From positions 62,001 through 126,000 of the forward strand of contig CANLKV010000002.1 of assembly GCA_947491755.1 (NCBI GenBank): a stretch of DNA of 64,000 nucleotides. The letters run 5' to 3'. Within the stretch, counting starts at the first letter, position 1; each line of letters starts with the position of its first letter. Shown one piece after another: positions 8,446 through 17,177 of the stretch. The notes below the pieces were generated by a model. That model saw only the letters and a list, made by a program, of their open reading frames with translations. It ran no database searches and was not told the DNA's origin. A program made the position numbers and the translations under genes. This DNA is from an uncultured Nonlabens sp. (GTDB lineage Bacteria > Bacteroidota > Bacteroidia > Flavobacteriales > Flavobacteriaceae).

Positions 8446-9489
8446 ATGAAAGCAAGTTTCCAAAAATACACTTTACAATTCAAACAGCCCGCAGGCACTT
8501 CTCGTGGTATTTTAAAAACCAAAGAAACCTACTTTTTGATAATCAATAATGATAGTTCTCGCGGTATAGGGGAGTGCAATTTATTTAAAGGCTTGTCCAG
8601 TGATGACCGCCCTGGATATGAGAAACAATTGCAATGGGTGTGCGATAATATAGGGTTAAAACCAGTAGAGATGATGCAGGCGTTGCAGCAGTGGCCCTCT
8701 ATCTTATTTGGTTATGAAATGGCACTGCGATCCTTACAGTCCCAGGATCCTTTTACTTTGTTTCCTTCTCTATTTACCCAGCAACAGGATTCCATCAATA
8801 TTAACGGTCTGGTATGGATGGGCGATCAAAAATTTATGATACGTCAACTGGAAGATAAACTGGCCGCAGGATTTACTTGTATAAAATTGAAAATAGGAGC
8901 GATAGATTTTGATGCAGAAATGAAATTGCTGGAGTCGATACGAGCACGCTTTCGCGAAAGCGAGATCACCATACGCGTTGATGCAAATGGCGCTTTTTCT
9001 CCTCAAGAGGCGCTGGCTAAATTAGACCGGGTAGCCGCCTATCAAGTACACAGCATCGAGCAGCCTATCGCGCAAGGTCAATGGGAGGAAATGGCAAAAT
9101 TATGCGAGAAAACACCGCTGCCTATAGCACTAGATGAGGAATTAATAGGTCTTTATGACGGGCCGCAACGCAGCAATTGCCTGGACACTATCAATCCACA
9201 TTATATTATACTTAAACCAGCACTGGTAGGAGGATTTGCTAGTTGTAGAGAATGGATTAATCTGGCTACATCGCGTCAAATAGACTGGTGGATGACGAGC
9301 GCTCTAGAGTCAAATATTGGGCTTAACGCAATTGCACAATTTACCTATACCCTGGGAGTTACCATGCCTCAAGGTCTAGGCACAGGCGGGCTGTATACTA
9401 ATAATATAGAGGCGCCTCTAGAAATTAAGAACGGACAGCTATATTGTAACGATGTGCAACAGTGGGATACTAACCTAATAAACTTTTAA
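8446..9489 (+). CDS. menC: o-Succinylbenzoate synthase
   Basis: The 347-residue protein belongs to the enolase superfamily. Visible active-site residues are the KLK motif (147-149), D179 in RVDANG, E205 in IEQPI and D230 in ALDEEL for metal binding, and K257 in ILKPAL as the second catalytic lysine. This is the muconate-lactonizing/OSBS arrangement. It dehydrates SHCHC to o-succinylbenzoate in menaquinone synthesis. The menE-like ligase two genes downstream supports the assignment over a dipeptide epimerase. Residues 168-172 (RFRES) come from an iterated palindrome copy placed just before the second metal ligand. Confidence 0.9.
   Translation: MKASFQKYTLQFKQPAGTSRGILKTKETYFLIINNDSSRGIGECNLFKGLSSDDRPGYEKQLQWVCDNIGLKPVEMMQALQQWPSILFGYEMALRSLQSQDPFTLFPSLFTQQQDSININGLVWMGDQKFMIRQLEDKLAAGFTCIKLKIGAIDFDAEMKLLESIRARFRESEITIRVDANGAFSPQEALAKLDRVAAYQVHSIEQPIAQGQWEEMAKLCEKTPLPIALDEELIGLYDGPQRSNCLDTINPHYIILKPALVGGFASCREWINLATSRQIDWWMTSALESNIGLNAIAQFTYTLGVTMPQGLGTGGLYTNNIEAPLEIKNGQLYCNDVQQWDTNLINF
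8948..8961. repeat. Iterated palindrome, copy 3
   Basis: Exact core, extended to a 16-mer (8947-8962), inside menC and read as RFRES (residues 168-172). Confidence 0.9.
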
Positions 9490-9491
9490 GT

Positions 9492-10457
9492 ATGTATATC
9501 GAGCAAGGCTATAAGGGCAATCTAGGTGCATGGAACTTTTTTGTAATTCCAGTACTGTTTATGGGGCTTATGGCTTTTAATTATGTTTCTACCCAGGCCC
9601 TAGTAGCAGATGGAGACCAGTCTGTAGAGCAGATGATGACACAGATGATCGACCAGATGGGTAAGAATATGTTTCTTATTCTCAATCTGGGAGTATTTGT
9701 GGTAGGTCTGATAGGTATTTTGATCTGGACAAAGTTTATTAATCTACAATCGATTACCAGTCTTACGACCTCCAGAAGAAGTATCGACTGGAAACGCATA
9801 TTTTTTATGTTTGGACTATGGTCTGCTTTTTCTGTGATTAGTATTCTGCTAGCGGTGTATCTGGCTCCAGAAAATTATGAACTACAATTTGAGTGGAATA
9901 AGTTTATACCCTTATTAGTCATATCATTAATGTTATTTCCTTTCCAGACCAGTTTTGAGGAGTATCTTTTTAGAGGGCAATTACTACAAGGGCTAGGAAT
10001 TGCTACAAAAAGTAGAGCAGTGAGCTGGATAGTGACCTCAGTATTGTTTGGTTTGATGCATGCCGCAAACCCTGAGGTGGAAAAGCTAGGTTTTTCAGTC
10101 ATGATTTTTTACATAGGTACAGGATTGCTGTTAGGGGCAATGACCCTGCTGGACGAGGGTCTGGAGCTGGCCCTAGGATTTCATGCAGCAAATAATATAA
10201 CGGCTGCGTTGATGGTCACCGCATCGTGGACAGCCATCCAGACAGACTCCGTTTATCTGGACGTGTCACAGCCTACCTCATTCTCACTGGTGGATACCTT
10301 ACCTATCTTTATAGGATACCCCATACTGCTGGTCATTCTAGGACGTATTTATAAATGGACAGACTGGAGACAAAAACTATTTGGTAGCGTGAAAAATCGC
10401 AGTTACTTTGCAGGAGAATCTGCGGCTATAGAAACGCAACAAAATAAACCTTTATGA
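9492..10457 (+). CDS. CPBP-family intramembrane glutamic protease
   Basis: The 321-residue membrane protein carries all three CPBP/Abi motifs: EEYLFRG (E156, E157, R161), FGLMH (H190) and HAANN (H231, N235). These residues form the active site of Rce1-like glutamic proteases within the membrane. About seven hydrophobic segments are visible. It starts two bases after the menC stop and overlaps menE by four bases (ATGA), so it is translated within the menaquinone operon. The substrate is unknown; linkage to menaquinone genes may only reflect gene order in the family. Confidence 0.9.
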   Translation: MYIEQGYKGNLGAWNFFVIPVLFMGLMAFNYVSTQALVADGDQSVEQMMTQMIDQMGKNMFLILNLGVFVVGLIGILIWTKFINLQSITSLTTSRRSIDWKRIFFMFGLWSAFSVISILLAVYLAPENYELQFEWNKFIPLLVISLMLFPFQTSFEEYLFRGQLLQGLGIATKSRAVSWIVTSVLFGLMHAANPEVEKLGFSVMIFYIGTGLLLGAMTLLDEGLELALGFHAANNITAALMVTASWTAIQTDSVYLDVSQPTSFSLVDTLPIFIGYPILLVILGRIYKWTDWRQKLFGSVKNRSYFAGESAAIETQQNKPL

Positions 10458-11506
10458 CTCCTGAAGTACATCCAGAATTTCAATTAAATGGTAGGTCATT
10501 AGACTACAACGGATTGATGACCGTTGCCTACAGCTATGTAAAAGAAGGAGAATTGTGGGAACGACAGGTGGGAGATTTTATACTCAACTGGCTGGATGAC
10601 TTTTCTTACCACACTGTTTTTACAAGCGGTTCTACTGGCAAGCCTAAAGAGTTCAGGCTAGAGAAGCAGCACATGATAAACAGTGCACGAATGACTGGGG
10701 AACGTTTTAGAATCGTTGCCGGGATGGATGTATTGGGCTGCTTACCATTAAGTTATATAGCGGGTAAGCTTATGATGGTGCGTGCTATAGAATTAGGATG
10801 GCACATCGATCTGGTAGCTCCATCAAAAAATCCACTAGAAAAGTTGACAAAGCGATATGATTTTACAGCGCTTACAGCCTATCAAGTAAAGCATTCTCTC
10901 AACTTTCTGTATAAGAGTCGCAAGACGATTATAGGCGGTGGACCGGTCGATAAGGCGATGGTAGATAGTTTAAAGGGGCGTCACACCCGTGCGTATCACA
11001 CTTATGGAATGACAGAGACTAGTACCCATATAGGAGTGCGTGAGTTGTATCCTACTTATGAAGAGTATTTTACAGCTCTTCCTGGTATAAAAGTAAGATT
11101 AAATGCGGCAGATTGTTTGGTAGTAGATGCACCCGATCTTGCAGATAAAACCGTGGTCACAAATGATCTAGCGGTCGTAAAAGATGATAAGCTATTTAAA
11201 ATTTTAGGGCGTACGGATGATGTAATCATAACAGGCGGTGTAAAAATACATCCAGAGGCCTTAAGTGATAAGTTATCGGGCTTTATCGAGCAGCGATTTT
11301 TTATAACTGCCGAGTCAGAAAAAGATCTAGGGCAGCAAGTGGTCATTTATATCGAGGGCGATTCATTTGATACAGATGCCGCTTTCGCGAAAGCGAAATT
11401 AGATCGATTTGAAAAACCAAGAAAAGTTATTTTTGTAGATAAATTTAACGAGACACACACTGGTAAAATCGATCGTAAGACCATTGTATTAAAACACGCT
11501 AAGTAA
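10454..11506 (+). CDS. menE: o-Succinylbenzoate-CoA ligase (AMP-binding)
   Basis: The 350-residue acyl-adenylating enzyme has the P-loop motif FTSGSTGKPKE at about residues 56-66, the A5 motif YGMTET near 183-188 and the hinge motif LGRTDDVIITGG near 253-264. A C-terminal Lys is in TGKIDRK. It is shorter than the usual 450-500 residues because the N-terminal subdomain is reduced, which is common for MenE in Bacteroidota. It would activate o-succinylbenzoate made by MenC. The four-base overlap with the CPBP gene indicates translational coupling. Residues 310-314 (AFAKA) are encoded by the iterated palindrome. Confidence 0.88.
   Translation: MTPEVHPEFQLNGRSLDYNGLMTVAYSYVKEGELWERQVGDFILNWLDDFSYHTVFTSGSTGKPKEFRLEKQHMINSARMTGERFRIVAGMDVLGCLPLSYIAGKLMMVRAIELGWHIDLVAPSKNPLEKLTKRYDFTALTAYQVKHSLNFLYKSRKTIIGGGPVDKAMVDSLKGRHTRAYHTYGMTETSTHIGVRELYPTYEEYFTALPGIKVRLNAADCLVVDAPDLADKTVVTNDLAVVKDDKLFKILGRTDDVIITGGVKIHPEALSDKLSGFIEQRFFITAESEKDLGQQVVIYIEGDSFDTDAAFAKAKLDRFEKPRKVIFVDKFNETHTGKIDRKTIVLKHAK
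11381..11394. repeat. Iterated palindrome, copy 4
   Basis: Exact core (16-mer 11380-11395) inside menE, read as AFAKA (residues 310-314) in the C-terminal lid domain. Confidence 0.9.
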
Positions 11507-11509
11507 AAT

Positions 11510-11542
11510 AAAAAAGCTGCAATTTATGATTGCAGCTTTTTT
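11510..11542. terminator. Bidirectional terminator between menE and the phosphatase
   Basis: Perfect 14-bp stem (AAAAAAGCTGCAAT paired with its complement) around a five-base loop, serving two convergent genes. The right arm overlaps the last codons (KKLQS and stop) of the phosphatase gene. Confidence 0.88.
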
Positions 11543-11988
11543 GCTATAATATCGGTGGCTTGATCTAACATCTTGTACACGCTCGCAAATCCTTGCTTAC
11601 CTCCGTAATAGGGATCGGGTACATCAAGATTTTCTCCAGGAAATGCTTCATCTAGTATTTTTTTAATCTTTGAACGCTGGGTATCGTCAACTGCCATGCG
11701 CTGTACATCTTCTAGATTTTTGCTATCCATTACATAGATATAATCAAACTCTTCAAGATCTTCTTGGGTCAACTTACGACTGCGCTGGTCAGAAATATCG
11801 AGGTCATGCTGCATGGCAATCTCTATAGATCGCTTATCTGACGCTTCACCTTTATGGCCGCCAGAGGTTCCTGCGCTATCTACCGTAAACTTTGTGAAAT
11901 TAAGTTTAGAACGCATCAGGCCTTCTGCAAGTGGCGAGCGGCAAATATTACCTAGACAAACCATAAGGATGGAAGTCTTTTTATCCAT
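11524..11988 (-). CDS. Low-molecular-weight protein-tyrosine phosphatase
   Basis: The 154-residue protein begins ILMVCLGNICRSPLAEG, the C(X)5R(S) phosphate loop with C11 as nucleophile and R17. The general-acid Asp lies in VPDPYYGG near residue 121. It removes phosphate from tyrosine residues, or from arginine in the YwlE-like branch; the branch cannot be decided here. The ATG lies just after the dnaA stop (one-base gap), so it is probably cotranscribed with dnaA, a common arrangement in Bacteroidota. Its last codons form one arm of the terminator shared with menE. Confidence 0.93.
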   Translation of the reverse strand: MDKKTSILMVCLGNICRSPLAEGLMRSKLNFTKFTVDSAGTSGGHKGEASDKRSIEIAMQHDLDISDQRSRKLTQEDLEEFDYIYVMDSKNLEDVQRMAVDDTQRSKIKKILDEAFPGENLDVPDPYYGGKQGFASVYKMLDQATDIIAKKLQS

Positions 11989-11989
11989 G

Positions 11990-13417
11990 CTAGTTGGCTA
12001 GTTTTTTACGCAGTTCTTCCACGTATCGGTTAAATTGTTTGTCAGTAGAAGCAAGGTTGTCTACCGTCTTACAGGCGTGCAATACCGTGGCATGATCGCG
12101 CTTTCCTATTTTAGAACCTATGCTGGCCAGAGATGCCTTGGTCATTTTCTTAGAAAAATACATGGCCAGTTGTCTCGCTTGAACTATATGACGTTTACGT
12201 GTTTTAGATTGCAAGGTTTCAACATCCATCTGGAAGTAATCACTTACTACCTTCTGGATTTGATCTATACTTATTTCACGTTTCGTATTTTTTACATAGT
12301 TCTCAACAATTTTTTTAGCTAGCTCTATGGTAATCTCTTTACGATTAAATGAGGAGTGTGCGATTAAGGATATAATCGCGCCTTCTAGCTCTCGTATGTT
12401 GGTCTTGATGTTGTCTGCTAGATAATTGACAATGTCTTCTTCCATCTCTACACCATCGCGATAAAGCTTGTTTTTTATGATGCTCACACGAGTCTCATAG
12501 TCGGGATGATTAAGCTCTGCACTTAATCCCCACTTGAAACGAGAGAGCAGACGCTGCTCGATATCTTGCATATCTACAGGCTTTTTATCGCTGGTTAGTA
12601 TGACTTGTTTACCATTTTGATGCAGGTGATTGAAAATATGGAAAAACACATCTTGTGTACCAGCTTTACCAGCAAAAAATTGAATGTCATCAACTATAAG
12701 AACATCAACAATCTGATAGAAATGGATGAAATCGTTACGATTATTTTTGCGTACCGATTCAATAAATTGTTGAGTAAATTTTTCGGCACTTATATAAAGA
12801 ACTGTCTTGTCTGGGTAATTTTCCTTGATCCCAACCCCTATAGCATGGGCAAGGTGGGTTTTACCTAAACCTACACCCCCAAAAATCAATAGAGGATTAA
12901 AAGAGGTTCCTCCTGGTTTATTAGCCACCGCCATACCAGCACTGCGCGCCAGACGATTAGAATCACCTTCTAGAAAAGTATCAAAATTATAATTTGGATT
13001 GAGCTGTGACTCTATTTTTACATTCCGTATTCCAGGTATGACAAAGGGATTTTTAAGTTCTGGACTTTTACTTCTAACAGGCGCATCGACATTTTGCGAG
13101 TTTTGAAAAGTTCTATTGCTACTAGGGATCTTTTCTGTAAAAGGCTCCATGCCTTTTAAGGTATTCTCCATTCTAATGGCATAAATCAACTTTGCACCAT
13201 CACCTAGCTCCTTGGTTAGGGCTGTTTTTAATAGTTTGATATAGTGCTCTTCTAGCCACTCATAAAAGAAACGACTAGGTACTTGAATGCTTAAAGCAGT
13301 GTCTGTAAGTTTTACTGCCTTAATAGGCAAAAACCAAGTTTTGTATGCTTGTGGGTTAATATTGTCCTTTATAAATTCCAGACAATTTCCCCATACCGAT
13401 TCTGCCGTCGATGCCAT
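11990..13417 (-). CDS. dnaA: Chromosomal replication initiator DnaA
   Basis: The 475-residue protein shows all four DnaA domains. Domain I is at residues 1-90, followed by a short linker of polar residues (about 95-130). The AAA+ domain has Walker A GGVGLGKTHL (about 180-189), Walker B LIVDDIQF and the arginine-rich sensor region LLSRFKWG. The C-terminal helix-turn-helix domain carries the DnaA-box recognition signature KIGKRDHATVLHACKTV. It binds DnaA boxes and opens oriC. The gene is followed directly by the phosphatase gene. No cluster of DnaA boxes is seen nearby, so oriC is probably elsewhere. Confidence 0.97.
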   Translation of the reverse strand: MASTAESVWGNCLEFIKDNINPQAYKTWFLPIKAVKLTDTALSIQVPSRFFYEWLEEHYIKLLKTALTKELGDGAKLIYAIRMENTLKGMEPFTEKIPSSNRTFQNSQNVDAPVRSKSPELKNPFVIPGIRNVKIESQLNPNYNFDTFLEGDSNRLARSAGMAVANKPGGTSFNPLLIFGGVGLGKTHLAHAIGVGIKENYPDKTVLYISAEKFTQQFIESVRKNNRNDFIHFYQIVDVLIVDDIQFFAGKAGTQDVFFHIFNHLHQNGKQVILTSDKKPVDMQDIEQRLLSRFKWGLSAELNHPDYETRVSIIKNKLYRDGVEMEEDIVNYLADNIKTNIRELEGAIISLIAHSSFNRKEITIELAKKIVENYVKNTKREISIDQIQKVVSDYFQMDVETLQSKTRKRHIVQARQLAMYFSKKMTKASLASIGSKIGKRDHATVLHACKTVDNLASTDKQFNRYVEELRKKLAN

Positions 13418-13608
13418 AAATCTTTTTTAATTGGTTAGATTTGACTCTTATGGATGAGGGAATTCAAGCATTAATAATGCGTCCTCAAGAGTGGTACAAA
13501 TATGTGTATAAAAAACCTTAAAAAAAACCTATTGTAGCATTGATTTTTTACAAATTTAGTTGCATGCAACGTGTTTTTTTTACCACCTAATTTTTTGACT
13601 AGAATTCT
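13418..13608. promoter_or_regulatory. Divergent dnaA/thioesterase intergenic region
   Basis: This AT-rich 191-base region separates two divergent genes. One 9-mer, TGTGTATAA (13503-13511), fits the DnaA-box pattern TGTGnATAA and could serve autoregulation. A small palindrome TTGCATGCAA lies near 13560-13569. One box is too few to call an origin. Confidence 0.4.
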
Positions 13609-14034
13609 ATGAAAAGCTCAATTGTTAAGATTAAACCACGATATTCCGAAACAGATCAAATGGGAGTTGTGCATCATGCTAACTATCTATTATACATGGA
13701 GATAGGTAGACTTGAATGGTTAAGTTCTTTAGGTTTTTCATATGAAAATATGGAAGCAGATGGTGTGCTTTTACCTGTTTATCAAATAGATATAAAGTAT
13801 AAAAATCCGATAAAATTTGGCGATGATATTACAGTTAAAACTACCCTTAAGAATATTCCTACAACTCGGGTGGTTTTTGATTATGAAATCACTAATTCAA
13901 ATAATGAAATTTGTGCTACCGCGCTGTTGACCCTTGTCTTTACAGATGCGAGTACTTTTAGACCTAGAAAACCTATTCCAGAATTTTTACTAGCGTGTAA
14001 GAAATTATTCACAGATCAGTCCGACCCACTTTAA
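13609..14034 (+). CDS. Acyl-CoA thioesterase, YbgC/4HBT family
   Basis: The 141-residue hotdog-fold protein has the 4-hydroxybenzoyl-CoA thioesterase signature near its N-terminus: YSETDQMGVVHHANYLLYMEIGR. The Asp in TDQMGVVHH is the expected catalytic residue (about D17). It hydrolyses acyl-CoA esters in the cytoplasm; YbgC-type members act on short-chain substrates. It reads divergently from dnaA and is followed after 15 bases by the flavin-binding oxidase-like gene, so the two may form an operon. Confidence 0.9.
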   Translation: MKSSIVKIKPRYSETDQMGVVHHANYLLYMEIGRLEWLSSLGFSYENMEADGVLLPVYQIDIKYKNPIKFGDDITVKTTLKNIPTTRVVFDYEITNSNNEICATALLTLVFTDASTFRPRKPIPEFLLACKKLFTDQSDPL

Positions 14035-14049
14035 AACGATGCAGATTTT

Positions 14050-14598
14050 ATGTTAAACGATTATTTTTCTGAACTGAAGCATGATTTGCGTGGTGCATTA
14101 AGTAAGCGCAATCATCCGTTTAAGTATGCCTATTTATCTACGGTGGATCAAAATATGCAGCCGCGTTCACGTACGGTAGTAATTAGAGAAATAACGGAAA
14201 ATCTAGATATCACGATTTTTACGGACTCCCGTACTACCAAAGTCCATCAATTGAACCATAATGCAAAAGCAAGTTTGCTTTTTTATCATCCCAAAGCACT
14301 GCGTCAAATACGCATTGATGGTAGATTGCAGCCCATTACCGAGGTTGGAGAGGTAAAACGTTTGTTCTCTAAGGTTTCTTCAAAAGCTATTAAGGACTAC
14401 ACGACGCAGTTACCGCCAGGCTCACCTATTAAGAATCCAGATCTTGTTGAATATGTAGAGCGCTCAGAAAATCATTTTTATCCCCTATTACTTGTTCCGC
14501 ATAGCATAGAATTATTACAATTAAAGCGGCCTAACCATTTGAGGGCTCTTTATACTAAAGAAGAAAATAAATGGCAGGGTCAGTGGCTTGTGCCATAG
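14050..14598 (+). CDS. Pyridoxamine 5'-phosphate oxidase-like flavoprotein
   Basis: The 182-residue protein has the split-barrel FMN-binding pattern: FKYAYLSTVDQNMQPRSRTVVIREIT (about residues 24-50), TDSRTTKVHQL and ASLLFYHPKALRQIRIDGRL. This matches the PNPOx-like family that includes PdxH and the Alr4036 type. It is shorter than true PdxH (about 215 residues), so its substrate may not be pyridoxamine phosphate. The gene overlaps the convergent YigZ gene by 19 bases at the 3' end. Confidence 0.82.
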   Translation: MLNDYFSELKHDLRGALSKRNHPFKYAYLSTVDQNMQPRSRTVVIREITENLDITIFTDSRTTKVHQLNHNAKASLLFYHPKALRQIRIDGRLQPITEVGEVKRLFSKVSSKAIKDYTTQLPPGSPIKNPDLVEYVERSENHFYPLLLVPHSIELLQLKRPNHLRALYTKEENKWQGQWLVP

Positions 14599-15194
14599 CT
14601 GCTCGCTTTGATAGGGTACATGGCGTTCAATTGATCAATGATGCTGCTTTCTTTTGATTGAGGCACTTTTACAGTTACAGCGCAGGAAGTGGTGAGTTCC
14701 TGTTGTGCTATGGTTAGATTATGTTCATCTATAAAACGCATTACCTGACTCATTTGTGGGTATTCAAACCTTATACTGACCTTAACTGTAATTACTCGCT
14801 TTACAACACGTGCTTGTTCTAATGCTTGTCTTGCAGCTTCTCTATACGCTTGAATCAGGCCACCCACCCCTAGCTTTGTCCCACCAAAAATTCTACTCAC
14901 GACCACCAATATATCGCTCATTTCTCGCGCATTTATCTGGGATAGGATAGGATCACCTGCACTGTGGCTGGGTTCTCCATCATCGTTTGACCTGTAATTG
15001 TTATCATCTGCCCCTATTTTCCATGCATAGCAATGATGTCCTGCTTTTTGATGTGTTTTCCGTAGGTGGTCTATGATTTCCTGTAGTTGGGATTCTTTAC
15101 TAAAAGGGTAGGCTGTAGCATAAAACTTACTGCCACGCTCTTTGTAAAGAATTTCTGGGGTAGATTGGGTAATGGTCAGGTAAGAATCGTTCAT
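14580..15194 (-). CDS. YigZ/IMPACT-family protein
   Basis: The 204-residue protein contains the UPF0029 N-terminal signature: AGHHCYAWKIG followed by SNDDGEPSHSAGDPIL and VVSRIFGGTKLGVGGLIQAYREAA (residues about 50-125). The C-terminal ferredoxin-like part (about 135-200) is typical of YigZ. The IMPACT fold is linked to translation regulation in eukaryotes; the bacterial role is not settled. It lies just upstream of nothing on its strand except the EamA gene 6 bases behind it, and its 3' end overlaps a convergent gene. Confidence 0.88.
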   Translation of the reverse strand: MNDSYLTITQSTPEILYKERGSKFYATAYPFSKESQLQEIIDHLRKTHQKAGHHCYAWKIGADDNNYRSNDDGEPSHSAGDPILSQINAREMSDILVVVSRIFGGTKLGVGGLIQAYREAARQALEQARVVKRVITVKVSIRFEYPQMSQVMRFIDEHNLTIAQQELTTSCAVTVKVPQSKESSIIDQLNAMYPIKASSYGTSH

Positions 15195-15200
15195 GGATAG

Positions 15201-16067
15201 TTATGCTTTCGCGAAAGCGATAAAAAGAATTGCCACTACAGCCAGGACTACGCCCCAGTAATTTTTTCTCAGCAAACGCTCTTTAAATATTAAATATCCC
15301 AAAAGTGTGGTGAATAATACTGTTCCTACATGATTTATCGGAAAAAAGACGCTGCTCTCCATTCCGTTTTTGAGAGCACGCATGAGAAAATAAATTGAAA
15401 AATAATTAGGGATGCCTAGTGTTATTCCTGCCATTACTGATTTCCATTGTAATTTGCGATCGCAAAATGCCTCATAAAGCAATACACATACTCCTATTGA
15501 AAAGGCAAATAAAAAACAGACGGCGCTAAATAAAGGTTCATCACCGTTAGGTACAAAATTCTTTTCGGCATGTTTAATAAGCGTGTCAATTGTACCACTT
15601 CCTATAAAAAGAGCCAAAGGCAGCAATAGGTTTTTTAACCTAATGGACAAGCCGTCTTTTGATTTGATTGATGCCAGATAAACAGAGCACAGCGCGATCA
15701 AAATGCCTACTATCTTTAACCATCCTAGTGATTCATTATACAGCCACACACCGAAAACAGATGGGATAACCAGCGACATTTTACTAGCCACAGCTGCAAC
15801 TGACAGTCCATTTTGCTGGCTGGTCTGTGCCATCACGTTAAAAATGATGATAAATAAGCCTCCTAAAATGGCGGCGTACCACAGCCAGTGTTGTTCAATA
15901 ATGTCATTAATGCTTATTTCACCTTGATAAAAGAAAATACCGGTAAGTGCTGCAATAAAATAATTGACTACAATTGCATGCAGTGTATTGACCTTATACA
16001 CCTTAAAGCTTTTAAATATGGCGTACAGTAAACTGGACGTGGCAATAGATAATAAAAGCCAGATCAT
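15201..16067 (-). CDS. EamA/DMT-superfamily transporter
   Basis: The 288-residue hydrophobic protein has about ten membrane segments in two repeats of five, the EamA (drug/metabolite transporter) layout, with short polar turns and a basic stretch (SIKSKDGLSIRLKN) between halves. The substrate is unknown. The start overlaps the ribD stop by four bases (ATGA), so it is translated with ribD, but a flavin role is only suggested by that neighbour. The last five residues (AFAKA) are encoded by an iterated palindrome that forms the extreme 3' end of the gene. Confidence 0.87.
   Translation of the reverse strand: MIWLLLSIATSSLLYAIFKSFKVYKVNTLHAIVVNYFIAALTGIFFYQGEISINDIIEQHWLWYAAILGGLFIIIFNVMAQTSQQNGLSVAAVASKMSLVIPSVFGVWLYNESLGWLKIVGILIALCSVYLASIKSKDGLSIRLKNLLLPLALFIGSGTIDTLIKHAEKNFVPNGDEPLFSAVCFLFAFSIGVCVLLYEAFCDRKLQWKSVMAGITLGIPNYFSIYFLMRALKNGMESSVFFPINHVGTVLFTTLLGYLIFKERLLRKNYWGVVLAVVAILFIAFAKA
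15205..15218. repeat. Iterated palindrome, copy 5
   Basis: Exact core encoding the last five residues (AFAKA) of the EamA transporter, directly before its stop codon. Confidence 0.9.
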
Positions 16068-17074
16068 TTATTCAAAAATATCTTTACTGTATCGTTGTCT
16101 AGATCATAATGATCTTTGAGTGATGCGCTGGTCGGTACTTCTGGTGCTTTAAGACCTTGTTTAAAATACGTGGTTGTACCTGTGTACAAGTGGATTTCAT
16201 CCCAGTAATTTTGACTGATAAATTGCTGTAGAGTCCGTGCACCACCTTCTATAATTACTGATTGAATATGTAGAAAAAATAAATCATCGACGATGGTTTT
16301 TACCTGCTCAACAGGGCGTTTTAAAATTTGAGTAACCGCTGCATTATCAAAAACTTGAAAGCGGTCTGATAACTCATCACGGTAGTCCAGTACGATGCGA
16401 GTAGGATGATTCCCTGCCCAATCTCTTACGGTAAGCTTTGGGTTGTCGTCTACCACGGTCTGGGCTCCTACTAAAATGCTTTGTTCCTGCGCTCGCAATT
16501 TATGCGCAAGCTGTCGAGTGTACGGGTTAGTTATCCATATAGGAGCAGCTACTTTTTTATCTTGAGGCGCTATAAAACCATCTTCTGTTTGTGCCCATTT
16601 AAGTATAATGTAGGGCCTGCGCTTTTTGTGGTATGAAAAGAATCTTTTATTAACCTCATTGCACAATTCCTGACAAACTCCAACCGTAACCTCTATTCCT
16701 GCCTGTTTGAGTAATTCTACACCTTTGCCTGCTACCTTACTGTGTGGGTCTAGAGTACCTATTACCACATTCTTGAAATTGTTTTTAACGATCATGGAGG
16801 CACAGGGCGGTGTCTTTCCTTGATGAGAACAGGGCTCTAGATTGACGTACAAAGTAGATTCGGCAAAGTCTGAGTTGTCATAATCGCGCTGGCGCGCATT
16901 ATTAACAGCGAGAACCTCTGCATGTGGCTCTCCTGATTTTAAATGAAAACCTTCTCCTAGAATCTTACCATTTTTATCTACGATTACAGAGCCTACCAGA
17001 GGATTGGGGTAAGTAGTTCCCAGGCCGTTTATAGCCAGTTGTAAGCATCTTCTGATAAAATAATCGTGATTCAT
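16064..17074 (-). CDS. ribD: Bifunctional riboflavin deaminase/reductase RibD
   Basis: The 336-residue protein has an N-terminal cytidine-deaminase-like zinc domain (HAEVLAV about residue 50; EPCSHQGKTPPC about 76-87). Its C-terminal reductase domain (from about 145) shows RPYIILKWAQTEDG, the substrate and NADPH-binding elements, and IEGGARTL. It converts the pyrimidine intermediate after GTP cyclohydrolase II in two steps of riboflavin synthesis. It overlaps the transporter gene by four bases. The start faces the GNAT gene divergently with about 100 bases between them. Confidence 0.95.
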   Translation of the reverse strand: MNHDYFIRRCLQLAINGLGTTYPNPLVGSVIVDKNGKILGEGFHLKSGEPHAEVLAVNNARQRDYDNSDFAESTLYVNLEPCSHQGKTPPCASMIVKNNFKNVVIGTLDPHSKVAGKGVELLKQAGIEVTVGVCQELCNEVNKRFFSYHKKRRPYIILKWAQTEDGFIAPQDKKVAAPIWITNPYTRQLAHKLRAQEQSILVGAQTVVDDNPKLTVRDWAGNHPTRIVLDYRDELSDRFQVFDNAAVTQILKRPVEQVKTIVDDLFFLHIQSVIIEGGARTLQQFISQNYWDEIHLYTGTTTYFKQGLKAPEVPTSASLKDHYDLDNDTVKIFLNK

Positions 17075-17177
17075 GAGTAAACAAATTTAAGTAAAGGCGA
17101 TCAGTATTTTGAGCACCTGTGATAAATTTAAGAGGACTTAAATAGCACGCAGTAAATCGCCATATTATCTTTGAGTT

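Noticed and set aside
13418..13608. Replication origin next to dnaA
   Set aside because: Only one DnaA-box-like sequence is visible and no clear AT-rich unwinding array, so the call is not supported.
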